Source: Mycolicibacterium cosmeticum (GTDB taxonomy: Bacteria > Actinomycetota > Actinomycetes > Mycobacteriales > Mycobacteriaceae). Taken from it: a DNA stretch of 64,000 nucleotides. The position numbers were made by a program, and so were the translations under genes. Shown piece by piece: positions 33,219-41,907 of this stretch. The notes under the pieces were generated by a model that worked only from the letters and a program-made list of their open reading frames with translations, was not told the origin of the DNA and searched no databases. The DNA is taken from positions 868,001-932,000 of the forward strand of contig NZ_CCBB010000003.1 of assembly GCF_000613185.1 (NCBI RefSeq), given 5' to 3'. Position 1 is the first letter of the stretch. Every line of letters starts with the position of its first letter.

Positions 33219-34353
33219 CGCCCAGACCCAACCCACCGCCATCCCCGCACAGGAGGACGGCGGCGCCACCATCGTGGAGATCGGTCAGCAGCCAGACGCG
33301 TGGCGGGAGGTCGCCGGTACCGCCGCCGACGACGTCGCCACGTTCGTGCGCGGGATCGTCGAGCGCCCGGACGTGCGGATCGTGTTGACCGGTGCCGGAA
33401 GCTCGGCGTTCATCGGTGACATCGCGGCCCCGGCGCTGCGCCGGCACCTGCACCGCCGGGTCGAGGCCATCGCCACCACCGATATCGTCGCCGCACCCCT
33501 GGATCACCTCGAGCCGGACACCCCGACGCTGATGGTGTCGTTCGGCCGGTCCGGCAACAGCCCGGAGAGCCTGGCCACCACCGCTCTCGCCGACGACCTG
33601 GTCGCCGACGTCTGGCATCTGATCTACACGTGCGACCCGTCGGGTGCGTTGGCCCGCGCTCATCGCGGACGGCCGAACACGCGGACCGTTCTCATGCCGG
33701 AACGCACCAACGACACCGGGTTCGCGATGACCTCCAGCCTGACCTCGATGCTGCTGTCCTGCCTGCTCGATCTGGGACCGGCCCGGCGCGCCGAGGTCGA
33801 ATCACTGGCGCGGGCAGCCGAATACGTCGCCGGCCGGCAAGCGGAGATCCGCAGCCTGGCCCAGGCGAAGAAGCAGCGCTTCGTCTACCTGGGCAGCGGG
33901 CCGCTGGCCGGGCTTGCCCGGGAGTCGGCGCTCAAGCTGCTCGAACTCACCGCGGGTGAGGTCACCACGTACTTCGACTCCCCGTTGGGTTTCCGGCACG
34001 GGCCCAAGTCGGTGCTCGACGGTGACACCGTGGTGCTGGTGTACGTGTCCACCGATCCCTACACGCGCCGGTACGACTTCGACATCATCGCCGAGCTGCG
34101 CGCCCAACTCGGCCGCGACGCCGTGACGGTGATCAGCGCCGCACCCATCCCGCCGGAACTCGGCACGGCGGTCGTGCTGCCCGGGCTGGACGGCCTCGAC
34201 GATTCGCACGTTGCCGTGCCGTATCTGGTGTTCGCGCAATACCTGGCGCTGTTCACCGCTCTGGAACACGGCAAGACACCGGACAATCCGTTCCCCTCCG
34301 GTGAGGTCAGCCGGGTGGTCAAGGGCGTCACGATCCATCCCTGGGCCCGGTGA
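33211..34353 (+). CDS. AgaS-like SIS-domain aminosugar-phosphate isomerase/deaminase
   Basis: A 380-residue protein with two SIS domains: LTGAGSSAFIGDIA (about 59-71) with the phosphate loop SFGRSGNSPES, and YLGSGPLAGLARESALKLLELTAGEV (about 230-255) with DSPLGFRHGPKS. This is the AgaS pattern; AgaS of enteric bacteria converts galactosamine-6-phosphate to tagatose-6-phosphate and ammonia. The companion GatY/GatZ genes agree with that product. A glucosamine-type or other sugar-phosphate substrate is possible. ATG 33211 follows GGAGG and overlaps the end of the GatZ-like gene. Confidence 0.85.
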   Translation: MTSAQTQPTAIPAQEDGGATIVEIGQQPDAWREVAGTAADDVATFVRGIVERPDVRIVLTGAGSSAFIGDIAAPALRRHLHRRVEAIATTDIVAAPLDHLEPDTPTLMVSFGRSGNSPESLATTALADDLVADVWHLIYTCDPSGALARAHRGRPNTRTVLMPERTNDTGFAMTSSLTSMLLSCLLDLGPARRAEVESLARAAEYVAGRQAEIRSLAQAKKQRFVYLGSGPLAGLARESALKLLELTAGEVTTYFDSPLGFRHGPKSVLDGDTVVLVYVSTDPYTRRYDFDIIAELRAQLGRDAVTVISAAPIPPELGTAVVLPGLDGLDDSHVAVPYLVFAQYLALFTALEHGKTPDNPFPSGEVSRVVKGVTIHPWAR

Positions 34354-34359
34354 CCGGCG

Positions 34360-35346
34360 ATGGCGTGTTTTCTCGGGGTTGACGGTGGCGGTTCCAAGAC
34401 CGCGTTCGCGCTCATCGACGGAACCGGCGTGGTTCTCGCCAGGGCCACCGCACCGACGTCCTACTACTTCAACAGTTCCTCGGCCGACGCGGGCTTCCGG
34501 GCCGTCGAAGATGTGCTGACGCAAGGCGTCACCGACGTGTGCCGGCAGGCCGGGGTGGACGCCGCCGACATCGACGCCGCCTTTTTCGGTATCCCGGGTT
34601 ACGGTGAGGCCAGCGCCGACATCGCGCGGCTCGATGCGCTCCCGGCCCGCGTGCTGGGGCATGACCGCTACCGGTGTGACAACGACATGGTCTGCGGCTG
34701 GGCCGGCTCACTGGCCTGCCAGGACGGCATCAACGTCATCAGCGGTACGGGCTCGATGACCTATGGCGAGCGCCGCGGGGTCGGCCACCGCGTCGGCGGC
34801 TGGGGTGAGCTGTTCGGCGACGAGGGCTCGGCGTATTGGGTTGCCATCCAAGGGCTCAACGCGTTCAGCAGGATGAGTGACGGCCGGCTCGCACCCGGAC
34901 CGCTGCATGGGCTGCTGCGCGAACGGCTGGCCCTGGGTGCCGATCTGGACGCCGTCAGCCTGGTGATCGACCAATGGTCGGGCAACCGCGGTTCGATCGC
35001 GGCACTGGCCACCACGGTGTGCGCCGCGGCCCGCGCCGGCGATGCCACGGCGGCACGCATCCTGTCCGCCGCGGTCACCGAGCTGGTCGCCCTCGTCGAC
35101 ACGACCCGCACCCGGATCGGATTCGCCGACGGTGAGACGGTGCCGGTGTCCTACTCCGGCGGCATGTTCTCCGACCCGGATTTTCTCGCGATGTTCGTCA
35201 CCGCGCTGCGCGACCGGCCGGTGGCCTATGACCTGCGGCGCCCGCTGCTGGACCCCGCGGTGGGCGCCGCGCTCTACGCGGCCAGATCCAGCGGGCACGC
35301 GGTGAGTCCGCACCTGGTCGGCCAACTCCGCACGGCCACAGCATGA
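34360..35346 (+). CDS. BadF/BcrA-type sugar kinase (N-acetylglucosamine-kinase-like)
   Basis: A 328-residue ASKHA-fold kinase. The first phosphate motif is FLGVDGGGSKTAFALID (DGGGSKT at 8-14), the second NVISGTGSMTYG (about 127-138) with GGWGELFGDEGSAYW, and the adenosine motif SYSGGMFSD near the C-terminus. This pattern is shared by mammalian and bacterial N-acetylglucosamine kinases. In this operon it most likely phosphorylates the free amino sugar or galactose released by the GH4 enzyme. It starts six bases after the AgaS-like gene and overlaps the EamA gene region at its stop. Confidence 0.85.
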   Translation: MACFLGVDGGGSKTAFALIDGTGVVLARATAPTSYYFNSSSADAGFRAVEDVLTQGVTDVCRQAGVDAADIDAAFFGIPGYGEASADIARLDALPARVLGHDRYRCDNDMVCGWAGSLACQDGINVISGTGSMTYGERRGVGHRVGGWGELFGDEGSAYWVAIQGLNAFSRMSDGRLAPGPLHGLLRERLALGADLDAVSLVIDQWSGNRGSIAALATTVCAAARAGDATAARILSAAVTELVALVDTTRTRIGFADGETVPVSYSGGMFSDPDFLAMFVTALRDRPVAYDLRRPLLDPAVGAALYAARSSGHAVSPHLVGQLRTATA

Positions 35347-35363
35347 TCGAAGAAGGAAGACAG

Positions 35364-36302
35364 ATGACCGAGGTATCGTCCGGGCGGCGCGGCTGGATCG
35401 GCTACGCCACCCTCCTGGTGCTCTTCTGGGGCGTGTGGGGCGCGTTCTCCGCGCTGCCGGCCACCCGGTACGGCTATCCCGACGAGATGATCTACTGCAT
35501 CTGGGCGTTGACCATGATCATCCCCGCCGTGTTCGCGCTGCGGGGCGCCCGCTTCGACCGCAGCCCGCGCGCCGCGGTCTACGGATTGCTCATCGGCTTG
35601 ACGGGAGCCGGTGGGCAGCTGCTGCTGTTCCAGGCGCTCACCATGGGCCCGGCCTACCTGATCTTCCCGATCGTGTCGATCTCACCCGCGGTGACGGTGC
35701 TGATGGCGATGGTGCTGCTGCGCGAACGGATCACCGCGCTCGCGGCGGTCGGCCTGGTCGCCGCGCTGGTCGCCATCGTGCTGTTCAGCATCACCAGCGC
35801 CGAGCCGACCGGCTCGTCGGGTCCCTGGCTGGTGCTGGCCATCCTGATCTGCGTGGCCTGGGGCGTGCAGGCCTACTTCATGCGCAAGGCCGCGACGATC
35901 GGCGTGAACGACGCCACCACCTTCGGCTGGATGGCGATCAGCGCGATCGCCCTGATCCCGGTGGCGGTGCTCTCCATGGGCGGCATCCCGACCGGATTTC
36001 CTTGGCAGGCACCGGCATTGACGGCGATAACCCAGCTGCTCAACGCGGTCGGAGCGCTGTTCCTGGTGATGGCGCTGAGCCGGGGCAAGGCCACCATCGT
36101 CGCGCCCACCACCAACGCGCTGGCGCCCGCCCTGACCATCGTGGTGTCACTGGCCGCCTATCACACCCTGCCCACCCCGTACGGGGCGGCCGGCATCGTG
36201 CTTGCCCTCCTGGGTTCCACGCTGATGGTCTACAGCGACGAGAAGCGCGGTGACCCGTCCAGCGTGACACCCGCGACCGCGGACCTGAGGAGCCGGACGT
36301 GA
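35364..36302 (+). CDS. EamA-family (DMT) permease
   Basis: About 312 residues with ten predicted membrane helices in two repeated EamA halves, for example LIFPIVSISPAVTVLMAMVLL and KATIVAPTTNALAPALTIVVSLA; the conserved helix-end pattern with a charged residue after MVLLRERI is typical. DMT permeases move small metabolites, often outwards. Its place between the kinase and the glycosidase in an operon that already has an ABC importer is unusual: it might import or export a sugar, or relieve accumulation of an intermediate. ATG 35364 has AAGGA upstream; ATG 35343, which overlaps the kinase stop as ATGA, is also possible. Confidence 0.85.
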   Translation: MTEVSSGRRGWIGYATLLVLFWGVWGAFSALPATRYGYPDEMIYCIWALTMIIPAVFALRGARFDRSPRAAVYGLLIGLTGAGGQLLLFQALTMGPAYLIFPIVSISPAVTVLMAMVLLRERITALAAVGLVAALVAIVLFSITSAEPTGSSGPWLVLAILICVAWGVQAYFMRKAATIGVNDATTFGWMAISAIALIPVAVLSMGGIPTGFPWQAPALTAITQLLNAVGALFLVMALSRGKATIVAPTTNALAPALTIVVSLAAYHTLPTPYGAAGIVLALLGSTLMVYSDEKRGDPSSVTPATADLRSRT

Positions 36303-37609
36303 AACCCACCATCGTCATCATCGGAGCGGGCAGCGTCGAGTTCACCCGCGAGCTGCTCGGGGACATCCTGTCCTTCCCGGAGCTGCAAACCGTGCGGATC
36401 GTGTTGCACGACATCGACGCCGAACGACTGGAGACCGCGGAGGCGATCGCGCGGGCGACCGCGGACGCGGCCGGCGCCACCCCCGACGTGGTGGCCACCG
36501 TCGACCGGCGCCGTGCCCTCGACGGCGCCGATTACGTCATCAACGTCATCCAGGTGGGCATGCACCAGGCCACCGTGCGTGATTTCGAGATCCCGGCACG
36601 GTACGGGGTCAACCAGACCATCGGCGACACCATCGGCATCGGCGGCATCTTCCGCGGCCTGCGGACCTTCCCGGTACTGGCGGCCATCGCCAGGGACATG
36701 GAGCAGGTATGCCCGGACGCCTGGCTGCTCAACTACACCAACCCGATGGCCATGAATGTCACCTACCTGCACCACATCGCGCCGAGGTTGAAGGTGCTCG
36801 GGCTGTGTCACTCGGTGTACTGGACGATGGTCGGCCTGTGCGAGCTGATCGATGTGCCCTATGACCAGGTGTCGTACTGGTCGGCCGGCGTCAACCACCA
36901 GGCCTGGGTGCTGCGCTGGGAGCGCGACGGCCAGAATCTGTATCCCCAGTTGGATCAGCGCATCGCCGCCGACCCGGAACTGCAGCGCCGCGTGCGGGTG
37001 GACATGTACCGGCGACTGGGCTATTACCCGACCGAGACGAGTGAGCACTCCAGTGAGTACGTCCCGTGGTACGTCCGGCACCCGGCCGAGGTCGATCGGC
37101 TCCGCATCAACATCGGTCAGTACGTGTCCATCAGTGCGGCCAATCTCGCCGAATACCAACGCGTGCGTGCGGAATTGGCCGAGAGCCGGCCGCTGCCCAT
37201 CGACACCGGGTCCACCGAGTACGCACCCCAGGTGATCCACTCGCTGGAAACCGGTCACACCCGGGTCATCTCGGCCAACGTCGTGAACCAGGGACTCATC
37301 ACCAACCTGCCGGACGGCGTGGCCGTCGAGGTCCCCACCACGCTCGACGCGTTGGGTGCCCATCCGATGCGGGTCGGCGACCTGCCGCCGCAATGCGCCG
37401 CGCTGAACCGGAACTTCCTCGGACCCGTCGATCTGGCGGTCCGCGCCGCCGTCGACGGTGATCCACGCCTGGTGCGGGCGGCCGCGATGGTCGACCCGAA
37501 CACCGCGGCGACGCTGACCGTCGACCAGATCGGGGAACTGTGCAACGAGCTGACGGCCGCCCATGCGGCCTTGCTGCCCGAGCCGCTGCGGTCGCCGGTA
37601 TGGCCATGA
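36299..37609 (+). CDS. GH4 glycosidase, MelA-type alpha-galactosidase
   Basis: A 436-residue family-4 glycoside hydrolase. The NAD+ site is IVIIGAGSVEFTREL (5-19), then NYTNPM (145-150), the metal ligands Cys170 in GLCHS and His200 in GVNHQAW, and ETSEHSSEYVPWY. The sequence follows E. coli MelA through its length (SSEHFAEYTPW, GLIDNLPQG-like GLITNLPDG, DPNTAATL). GH4 enzymes use NAD+ and Mn2+ in a redox elimination mechanism and act inside the cell; the MelA branch hydrolyses unphosphorylated alpha-galactosides. Start GTG overlaps the EamA stop (GTGA). Alpha-glucosidase or alpha-N-acetylgalactosaminidase activity cannot be excluded. Confidence 0.88.
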   Translation: MKPTIVIIGAGSVEFTRELLGDILSFPELQTVRIVLHDIDAERLETAEAIARATADAAGATPDVVATVDRRRALDGADYVINVIQVGMHQATVRDFEIPARYGVNQTIGDTIGIGGIFRGLRTFPVLAAIARDMEQVCPDAWLLNYTNPMAMNVTYLHHIAPRLKVLGLCHSVYWTMVGLCELIDVPYDQVSYWSAGVNHQAWVLRWERDGQNLYPQLDQRIAADPELQRRVRVDMYRRLGYYPTETSEHSSEYVPWYVRHPAEVDRLRINIGQYVSISAANLAEYQRVRAELAESRPLPIDTGSTEYAPQVIHSLETGHTRVISANVVNQGLITNLPDGVAVEVPTTLDALGAHPMRVGDLPPQCAALNRNFLGPVDLAVRAAVDGDPRLVRAAAMVDPNTAATLTVDQIGELCNELTAAHAALLPEPLRSPVWP

Positions 37610-37674
37610 GAGCGGATGCCCACCCAGCAGATCCACCCACTCGTCCAGATGTCGCCAACAAAGGAGTGTCCACC

Positions 37675-38955
37675 GTGATCCGACACCGGCTGTGCATCGC
37701 AATGGTTGTCGTCCTCAGCTGTCTGCTGGCCGCGTGCGGGGGTGGGAGTTCGTCGTCGTCCGGCCCGATCGAGATCGCGGTGTGGCACGGTTATCAGGAC
37801 ACCGAAGGCGAGGTCTTCAAGAGCCTGATCGACCGGTACAACAAGGAGCATCCCGAGGTGAAGGTCAGTGAGCTGTACTCCAGCAACGACCTGGTGTTGC
37901 AGAAGGTGCTCACCGCGGTGCGGGGTGGCAGTGCCCCCGACGTGGCCTACATGTTCGGCTCGTGGTCGCCCAACATCGCCAAGATCCCGCAGGTCGTCGA
38001 CATGTCCTCGGTGGTGTCACAGCCGGAGTGGAACTGGCAGGACTTCTATCCGGCCGAACGCGAGGCGGCGACCGTGGGCGACAAGATCGTCGGTGTCCCC
38101 GCGCTGGTGGACAATCTCGCGATCGTCTACAACAAGAAGCTCTTCGCCGACGCCGGCGTCGCACCCCCGAGCCCGACCTGGACCTGGGACGATTTCCGTT
38201 CGGCCGCAGCCAAACTGACCGACCCCGCCAAGGGCCAGTACGGCTGGCTCATCCCCGCCGACGGCAGCGAGGACACCGTCTGGCACTACGTCCCGATGCT
38301 GTGGGAAGCCGGTGGCGACATTCTGTCCGCCGACCGTCAACACGCCGCGTTCAATTCCGAATCCGGTTCGCGCGCACTGACGGTGCTGCAGCAGATGGCG
38401 GTCACCGACAAGTCGCTCTACCTCGACACCACCAACGAGAACGGCCCTAAACTGATGAACAGCGGAAAGGTCGCGATGCTCGTCACCGGTCCGTGGGACC
38501 TGAGTCAGCTCTCCGATATCGAGTACGGCGTGCAGGTGATGCCCACCTTCGCCGGCTCGGCCGGTGCGCACCAGACCATCTCCGGCCCGGACAACTGGGT
38601 GGTGTTCGACAACGGCGACCGGCGCAAGCAGGCGGCGACCGACTTCGTCCGATGGTTGACCGCCCCCGAGCAGGTCAAGACGTTCTCGTTGGGCACCGGT
38701 GACCTGCCCACCCGGCAGTCCGTCGGCCAGGACCCGGCGTTCCGTCAGCAACTCAACGAAAAGCTCGACGGCAGTGCCACCTTCGTGGAGAACCTGGCCA
38801 ACGTGCGCAAGGTCAGGCCGGCGGTGGAGCAGTATCCGGCGATCTCCGAGGCGCTGGGGCAGGCCATCGTGTCGGTCATGCTCGGCAAGGAGCAATCCGC
38901 GGCCGCCCTGGACGCCGCGGCCCAAGCCGCCGACGCGGCCCTGGCCGGGAAGTAG
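37675..38955 (+). CDS. Sugar ABC transporter substrate-binding lipoprotein
   Basis: A 426-residue family-1 extracellular solute-binding protein. The signal peptide ends in lipobox LAAC (Cys21) followed by GGGSSSSS, a flexible tether. The mature part shows IEIAVWHGYQDTEGEVFKSL, VYNKKLFADAGV, WTWDDFRSAAAKL and AMLVTGPWDLSQL, typical of binding proteins for malto- and galacto-oligosaccharides or glycerol phosphates. GTG 37675 is chosen for its AAGGAG site eight bases upstream and the charged n-region MIRHR. It begins 65 bases after the GH4 gene, and supplies the specificity subunit of the importer. Confidence 0.92.
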   Translation: MIRHRLCIAMVVVLSCLLAACGGGSSSSSGPIEIAVWHGYQDTEGEVFKSLIDRYNKEHPEVKVSELYSSNDLVLQKVLTAVRGGSAPDVAYMFGSWSPNIAKIPQVVDMSSVVSQPEWNWQDFYPAEREAATVGDKIVGVPALVDNLAIVYNKKLFADAGVAPPSPTWTWDDFRSAAAKLTDPAKGQYGWLIPADGSEDTVWHYVPMLWEAGGDILSADRQHAAFNSESGSRALTVLQQMAVTDKSLYLDTTNENGPKLMNSGKVAMLVTGPWDLSQLSDIEYGVQVMPTFAGSAGAHQTISGPDNWVVFDNGDRRKQAATDFVRWLTAPEQVKTFSLGTGDLPTRQSVGQDPAFRQQLNEKLDGSATFVENLANVRKVRPAVEQYPAISEALGQAIVSVMLGKEQSAAALDAAAQAADAALAGK

Positions 38956-38963
38956 CGGCTGCG

Positions 38964-39854
38964 GTGATGGCCCTGCTCCGGCTGCGGCACTCGGACAGCG
39001 TGGCGGGCTGGACGCTGGTCAGCCCGGCGGCGGCACTCATCGGCGTCTTCGGTCTGCTGCCCGTGTTGATGTCGTTGGTGCTGTCGTTTCAGCACTCGGA
39101 TCTGCTCACGCCGGAGACGCCGTGGGTCGGGCTGGACAACTATCGCAAGCTGGCGCAGGACCCGGTATTCGTCGAGGCGATCAAGCACACCATCGTCTAC
39201 ACCACGCTGTTCGTGCCCGGCACGATGCTGGTCGGGTTGCTGGTCGCGGCGGCACTCAACCGCCCGTTGCGGTTCATGGCGGTGTACCGCACGGCCGCCT
39301 ACATCACGATGGCGGTCTCGACCATCTCGCAGGGCATCATCTTCCTGTGGCTCACCGACCGGGACTACGGCCTGGTGAACGCGGCGCTGAACGCCGTCGG
39401 CGCCCCGTCCCAGCCGTTCCTGGCCTCCCCGTCGCAGGCGATGTACGTGATCGTGGCGATGACGATCTGGGGCTGGACCGGATTCTCGGTCATCGTGTAC
39501 CTGGCTGCGCTGCAAGGAGTTCCGGCCGAACTGCACGAGGCGGCCGCGATCGACGGAGCGAGTGCCTTCACCCGGTTCCGCACCATCACGGTGCCGTTGC
39601 TCGGCCCGGCGAACCTGTTCCTCGTCGTCTGGCTGACCATCAACGCGCTGCAGTTGTTCGACGAGGTCTACGCCACCACGCGGGGCGGGCCGCTGCGGGC
39701 GACCACCGTCATCGTGTACTACCTGTGGGACCGCGCCTTCGTGCAGTTCGACGCCGGCTACGCCGCGGCGATGGCCTACGCGCTGTTCGTGGTCATCCTG
39801 GTGATCACCGCGATCCAATTCCGGCTCGCGCGTATGCACGTGTACGCCTCATGA
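38964..39854 (+). CDS. Sugar ABC transporter permease (UgpA/MalF type)
   Basis: A 296-residue inner-membrane permease with six hydrophobic segments. The cytoplasmic EAA loop that docks the ATPase reads ELHEAAAIDGASAFTRFRTITVP (about 188-210). It begins eight bases after the binding-protein gene (GTG 38964, or ATG one codon later) and ends in an ATGA overlap with the second permease, so the two halves of the channel are translated together. Confidence 0.92.
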   Translation: MMALLRLRHSDSVAGWTLVSPAAALIGVFGLLPVLMSLVLSFQHSDLLTPETPWVGLDNYRKLAQDPVFVEAIKHTIVYTTLFVPGTMLVGLLVAAALNRPLRFMAVYRTAAYITMAVSTISQGIIFLWLTDRDYGLVNAALNAVGAPSQPFLASPSQAMYVIVAMTIWGWTGFSVIVYLAALQGVPAELHEAAAIDGASAFTRFRTITVPLLGPANLFLVVWLTINALQLFDEVYATTRGGPLRATTVIVYYLWDRAFVQFDAGYAAAMAYALFVVILVITAIQFRLARMHVYAS

Positions 39855-40765
39855 CCGCCGTCCAGTCCCGCCCCGCGGCCGCACCGGCGCGGCAACCGGA
39901 TCCGGCGCCGCCGCGCCGGCGGTGGCGGTGGCGGCTGCCGTTCAGCCCGTGGCACCTGGTGCTCATTCCGCTGACCTTCCTGCTGCTGGTTCCGCTGCTG
40001 TGGATGCTCGTCACGTCGCTGGAGACCGAGGGGGAGGCCAACCGCTTCCCGCCGGTGCTGGTGCCCGAGCGGCCACGCTTCGAGAATTACGCCGAGGCCT
40101 GGTCCGCCGCGCCGTTCGGCCACTTCTTCGCCAACAGCGTCATGGTCACCGCGGTGGTGCTGGTCAGCAACCTCGTCGTCTGCAGCCTGGCCGGGTACGC
40201 CTTCGCCCGGATCCGATTCCTGGGCCGGGGTGCCCTTTTCGTGACGCTGATGGCCACGCTCATGGTGCCGTTCCAGGTCACCATGATCCCCGTCTTCCTC
40301 ATCGTCAAATGGTTCGGCGACAACGTGTGGGCCGGCCTGGGCATCGATCACATCGGGGCGTTGATGCTGCCCAATCTGGCCACCGCCTTCGGGATCTTCT
40401 TCCTGCGCCAGTTCTTCCAGACGGTGCCGGTGGAGCTCGAGGAGGCGGCGCGGGTGGACGGGACGTCGCGTCTGGGGGTGCTGTTCAAGATCGTCCTCCC
40501 GCTGTCGTTACCGGCACTGTCGACCCTGGCGGCGCTGACGGTGCTCACCTCCTGGAACGACTTCCTGTGGCCGTTGATCGTGATCACTTCCCAGGATCAG
40601 ATGACGATCCCGTTGGGGCTCAGCTACTTCCAGGGGGCGCATCGGGTGAAGTGGCCGTTGCTGATGGCGGCCAACGTGATGAGCCTGTTGCCGATGCTGC
40701 TGGTCTTCGTCGGTGCGCAACGGTATTTCGTGCAATCGGTGGCCAGCACCGGACTGAAGGGATGA
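39851..40765 (+). CDS. Sugar ABC transporter permease (UgpE/MalG type)
   Basis: A 304-residue permease with an Arg/Pro-rich cytoplasmic N-terminus (PAPPRRRWRWRLPF) and six membrane segments. Its EAA loop is ELEEAARVDGTSRLGVLFKIVLPLS (about 195-220). It is coupled to the first permease by a four-base overlap, and the ATPase gene follows after three bases. With its partner it forms the membrane channel of a CUT1-type importer. Confidence 0.92.
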   Translation: MTAVQSRPAAAPARQPDPAPPRRRWRWRLPFSPWHLVLIPLTFLLLVPLLWMLVTSLETEGEANRFPPVLVPERPRFENYAEAWSAAPFGHFFANSVMVTAVVLVSNLVVCSLAGYAFARIRFLGRGALFVTLMATLMVPFQVTMIPVFLIVKWFGDNVWAGLGIDHIGALMLPNLATAFGIFFLRQFFQTVPVELEEAARVDGTSRLGVLFKIVLPLSLPALSTLAALTVLTSWNDFLWPLIVITSQDQMTIPLGLSYFQGAHRVKWPLLMAANVMSLLPMLLVFVGAQRYFVQSVASTGLKG

Positions 40766-40768
40766 GCG

Positions 40769-41857
40769 GTGGCAGAAGTAGAGTTCCGTGACGTCAGCCG
40801 CCGATTCCCCGGCGGTGTACACGCCCTCAAAGGGCTGAATCTCACGGTGGCCGACGGGGAGTTCCTGATCCTGGTCGGACCGTCGGGTTGCGGTAAGAGC
40901 ACCGCGCTGCGCATGTTGGCCGGACTCGACAAACCCACCTCAGGGGAGATCCGGATCGGAGGCACCGTCGTCAACGACCTCACTCCCGGCCAGCGGGACA
41001 TTGCGATGGTGTTCCAGAACTACGCGCTCTACCCGCACATGTCGGTGTACCGCAACCTGGCGTACGGTCTGCGGCAGCGTCGCACGCCGCGCGCCGAAAT
41101 CGACCGCAGGGTGCGGGAAACGGCCGAGCTGCTGCAGATCACCGCGCTGCTGGACCGCAAGCCGGGGCAGTTGTCGGGCGGTCAGCGGCAGCGGGTGGCG
41201 ATGGGCCGGGCGCTGGTGCGCGAACCGCAGGCGTTCCTGCTCGACGAGCCGCTGTCGAATCTGGATGCCAAGCTGCGCAACCAGGTTCGCGGTGACCTCA
41301 AGCGGTTGCACCGAGAGGTTCCGGTGACCTCCATCTACGTCACCCACGACCAGGTGGAGGCGATGACGCTGGGGGACCGGCTGTGCGTGATGTCCGAGGG
41401 CGAGGTGCAGCAGATCGGCACCACCGACGATATCTACAACCGGCCGGCCAACACGTTCGTCGCGGCGTTCATGGGCAGCCCGCCGATGAACCTGATGCCG
41501 GGGGTGATCCGGTCCGGCCTGCTGCACATCGGTGGTGCCGAGGTGACGCCGGCGGCATCGGAGGACGGCCCGGTCACCGTCGGCGTGCGGCCCGAGCATC
41601 TGCAGCTGCACCGCCAGCGCGCGCCCGGCATGATGGCGGCGCGCGTCGACTTCGTCGAGCCCCTGGGCAGTCACGTACTGGTGACCGCCGTCGTCGGCAC
41701 CGGTGACGAACAGACCCGGGTGATCGCGCAGGCCCCGGCCGATACCGTGCTGGCACCGGGCACCGACATCGGTTTCGTGCTGCCGCCGGAGCGGACGTAC
41801 TTCTTCGATGCGCAGACCGGCGTCGCCCGACGGGACCGGGAACGCGTCGCGCTGTAG
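40769..41857 (+). CDS. Sugar ABC transporter ATPase (UgpC/MsmK/MalK type)
   Basis: A 362-residue CUT1 ATPase. Walker A GPSGCGKST (37-45), Q-loop FQNYALYPHMSV, signature LSGGQRQRVAMGRALV, Walker B AFLLDEPLSNLD and the switch His in VTHDQVEAM are all intact. The C-terminal regulatory OB-like domain follows (PVTVGVRPEHL). ATPases of this type can serve several importers, but here it completes the operon's own transporter. GTG start with AAGGGA upstream. It is the last gene of the operon: a new promoter and operator precede the next gene. Confidence 0.93.
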   Translation: MAEVEFRDVSRRFPGGVHALKGLNLTVADGEFLILVGPSGCGKSTALRMLAGLDKPTSGEIRIGGTVVNDLTPGQRDIAMVFQNYALYPHMSVYRNLAYGLRQRRTPRAEIDRRVRETAELLQITALLDRKPGQLSGGQRQRVAMGRALVREPQAFLLDEPLSNLDAKLRNQVRGDLKRLHREVPVTSIYVTHDQVEAMTLGDRLCVMSEGEVQQIGTTDDIYNRPANTFVAAFMGSPPMNLMPGVIRSGLLHIGGAEVTPAASEDGPVTVGVRPEHLQLHRQRAPGMMAARVDFVEPLGSHVLVTAVVGTGDEQTRVIAQAPADTVLAPGTDIGFVLPPERTYFFDAQTGVARRDRERVAL

Positions 41858-41872
41858 CCCTTCCGGGAAATC

Positions 41873-41887
41873 TTGCCCGGCGGGCAA
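41873..41887. promoter_or_regulatory. Palindromic operator of the TetR gene
   Basis: TTGCCC-GGC-GGGCAA is a perfect 6-bp inverted repeat 20 bases before the TetR-type start codon, followed by an AT-rich minus-10-like stretch (AAAAATATGTACGCT). It is well placed for autoregulation and control of the coupled monooxygenase. Confidence 0.65.
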
Positions 41888-41907
41888 AAATATGTACGCT
41901 GGGTGGC

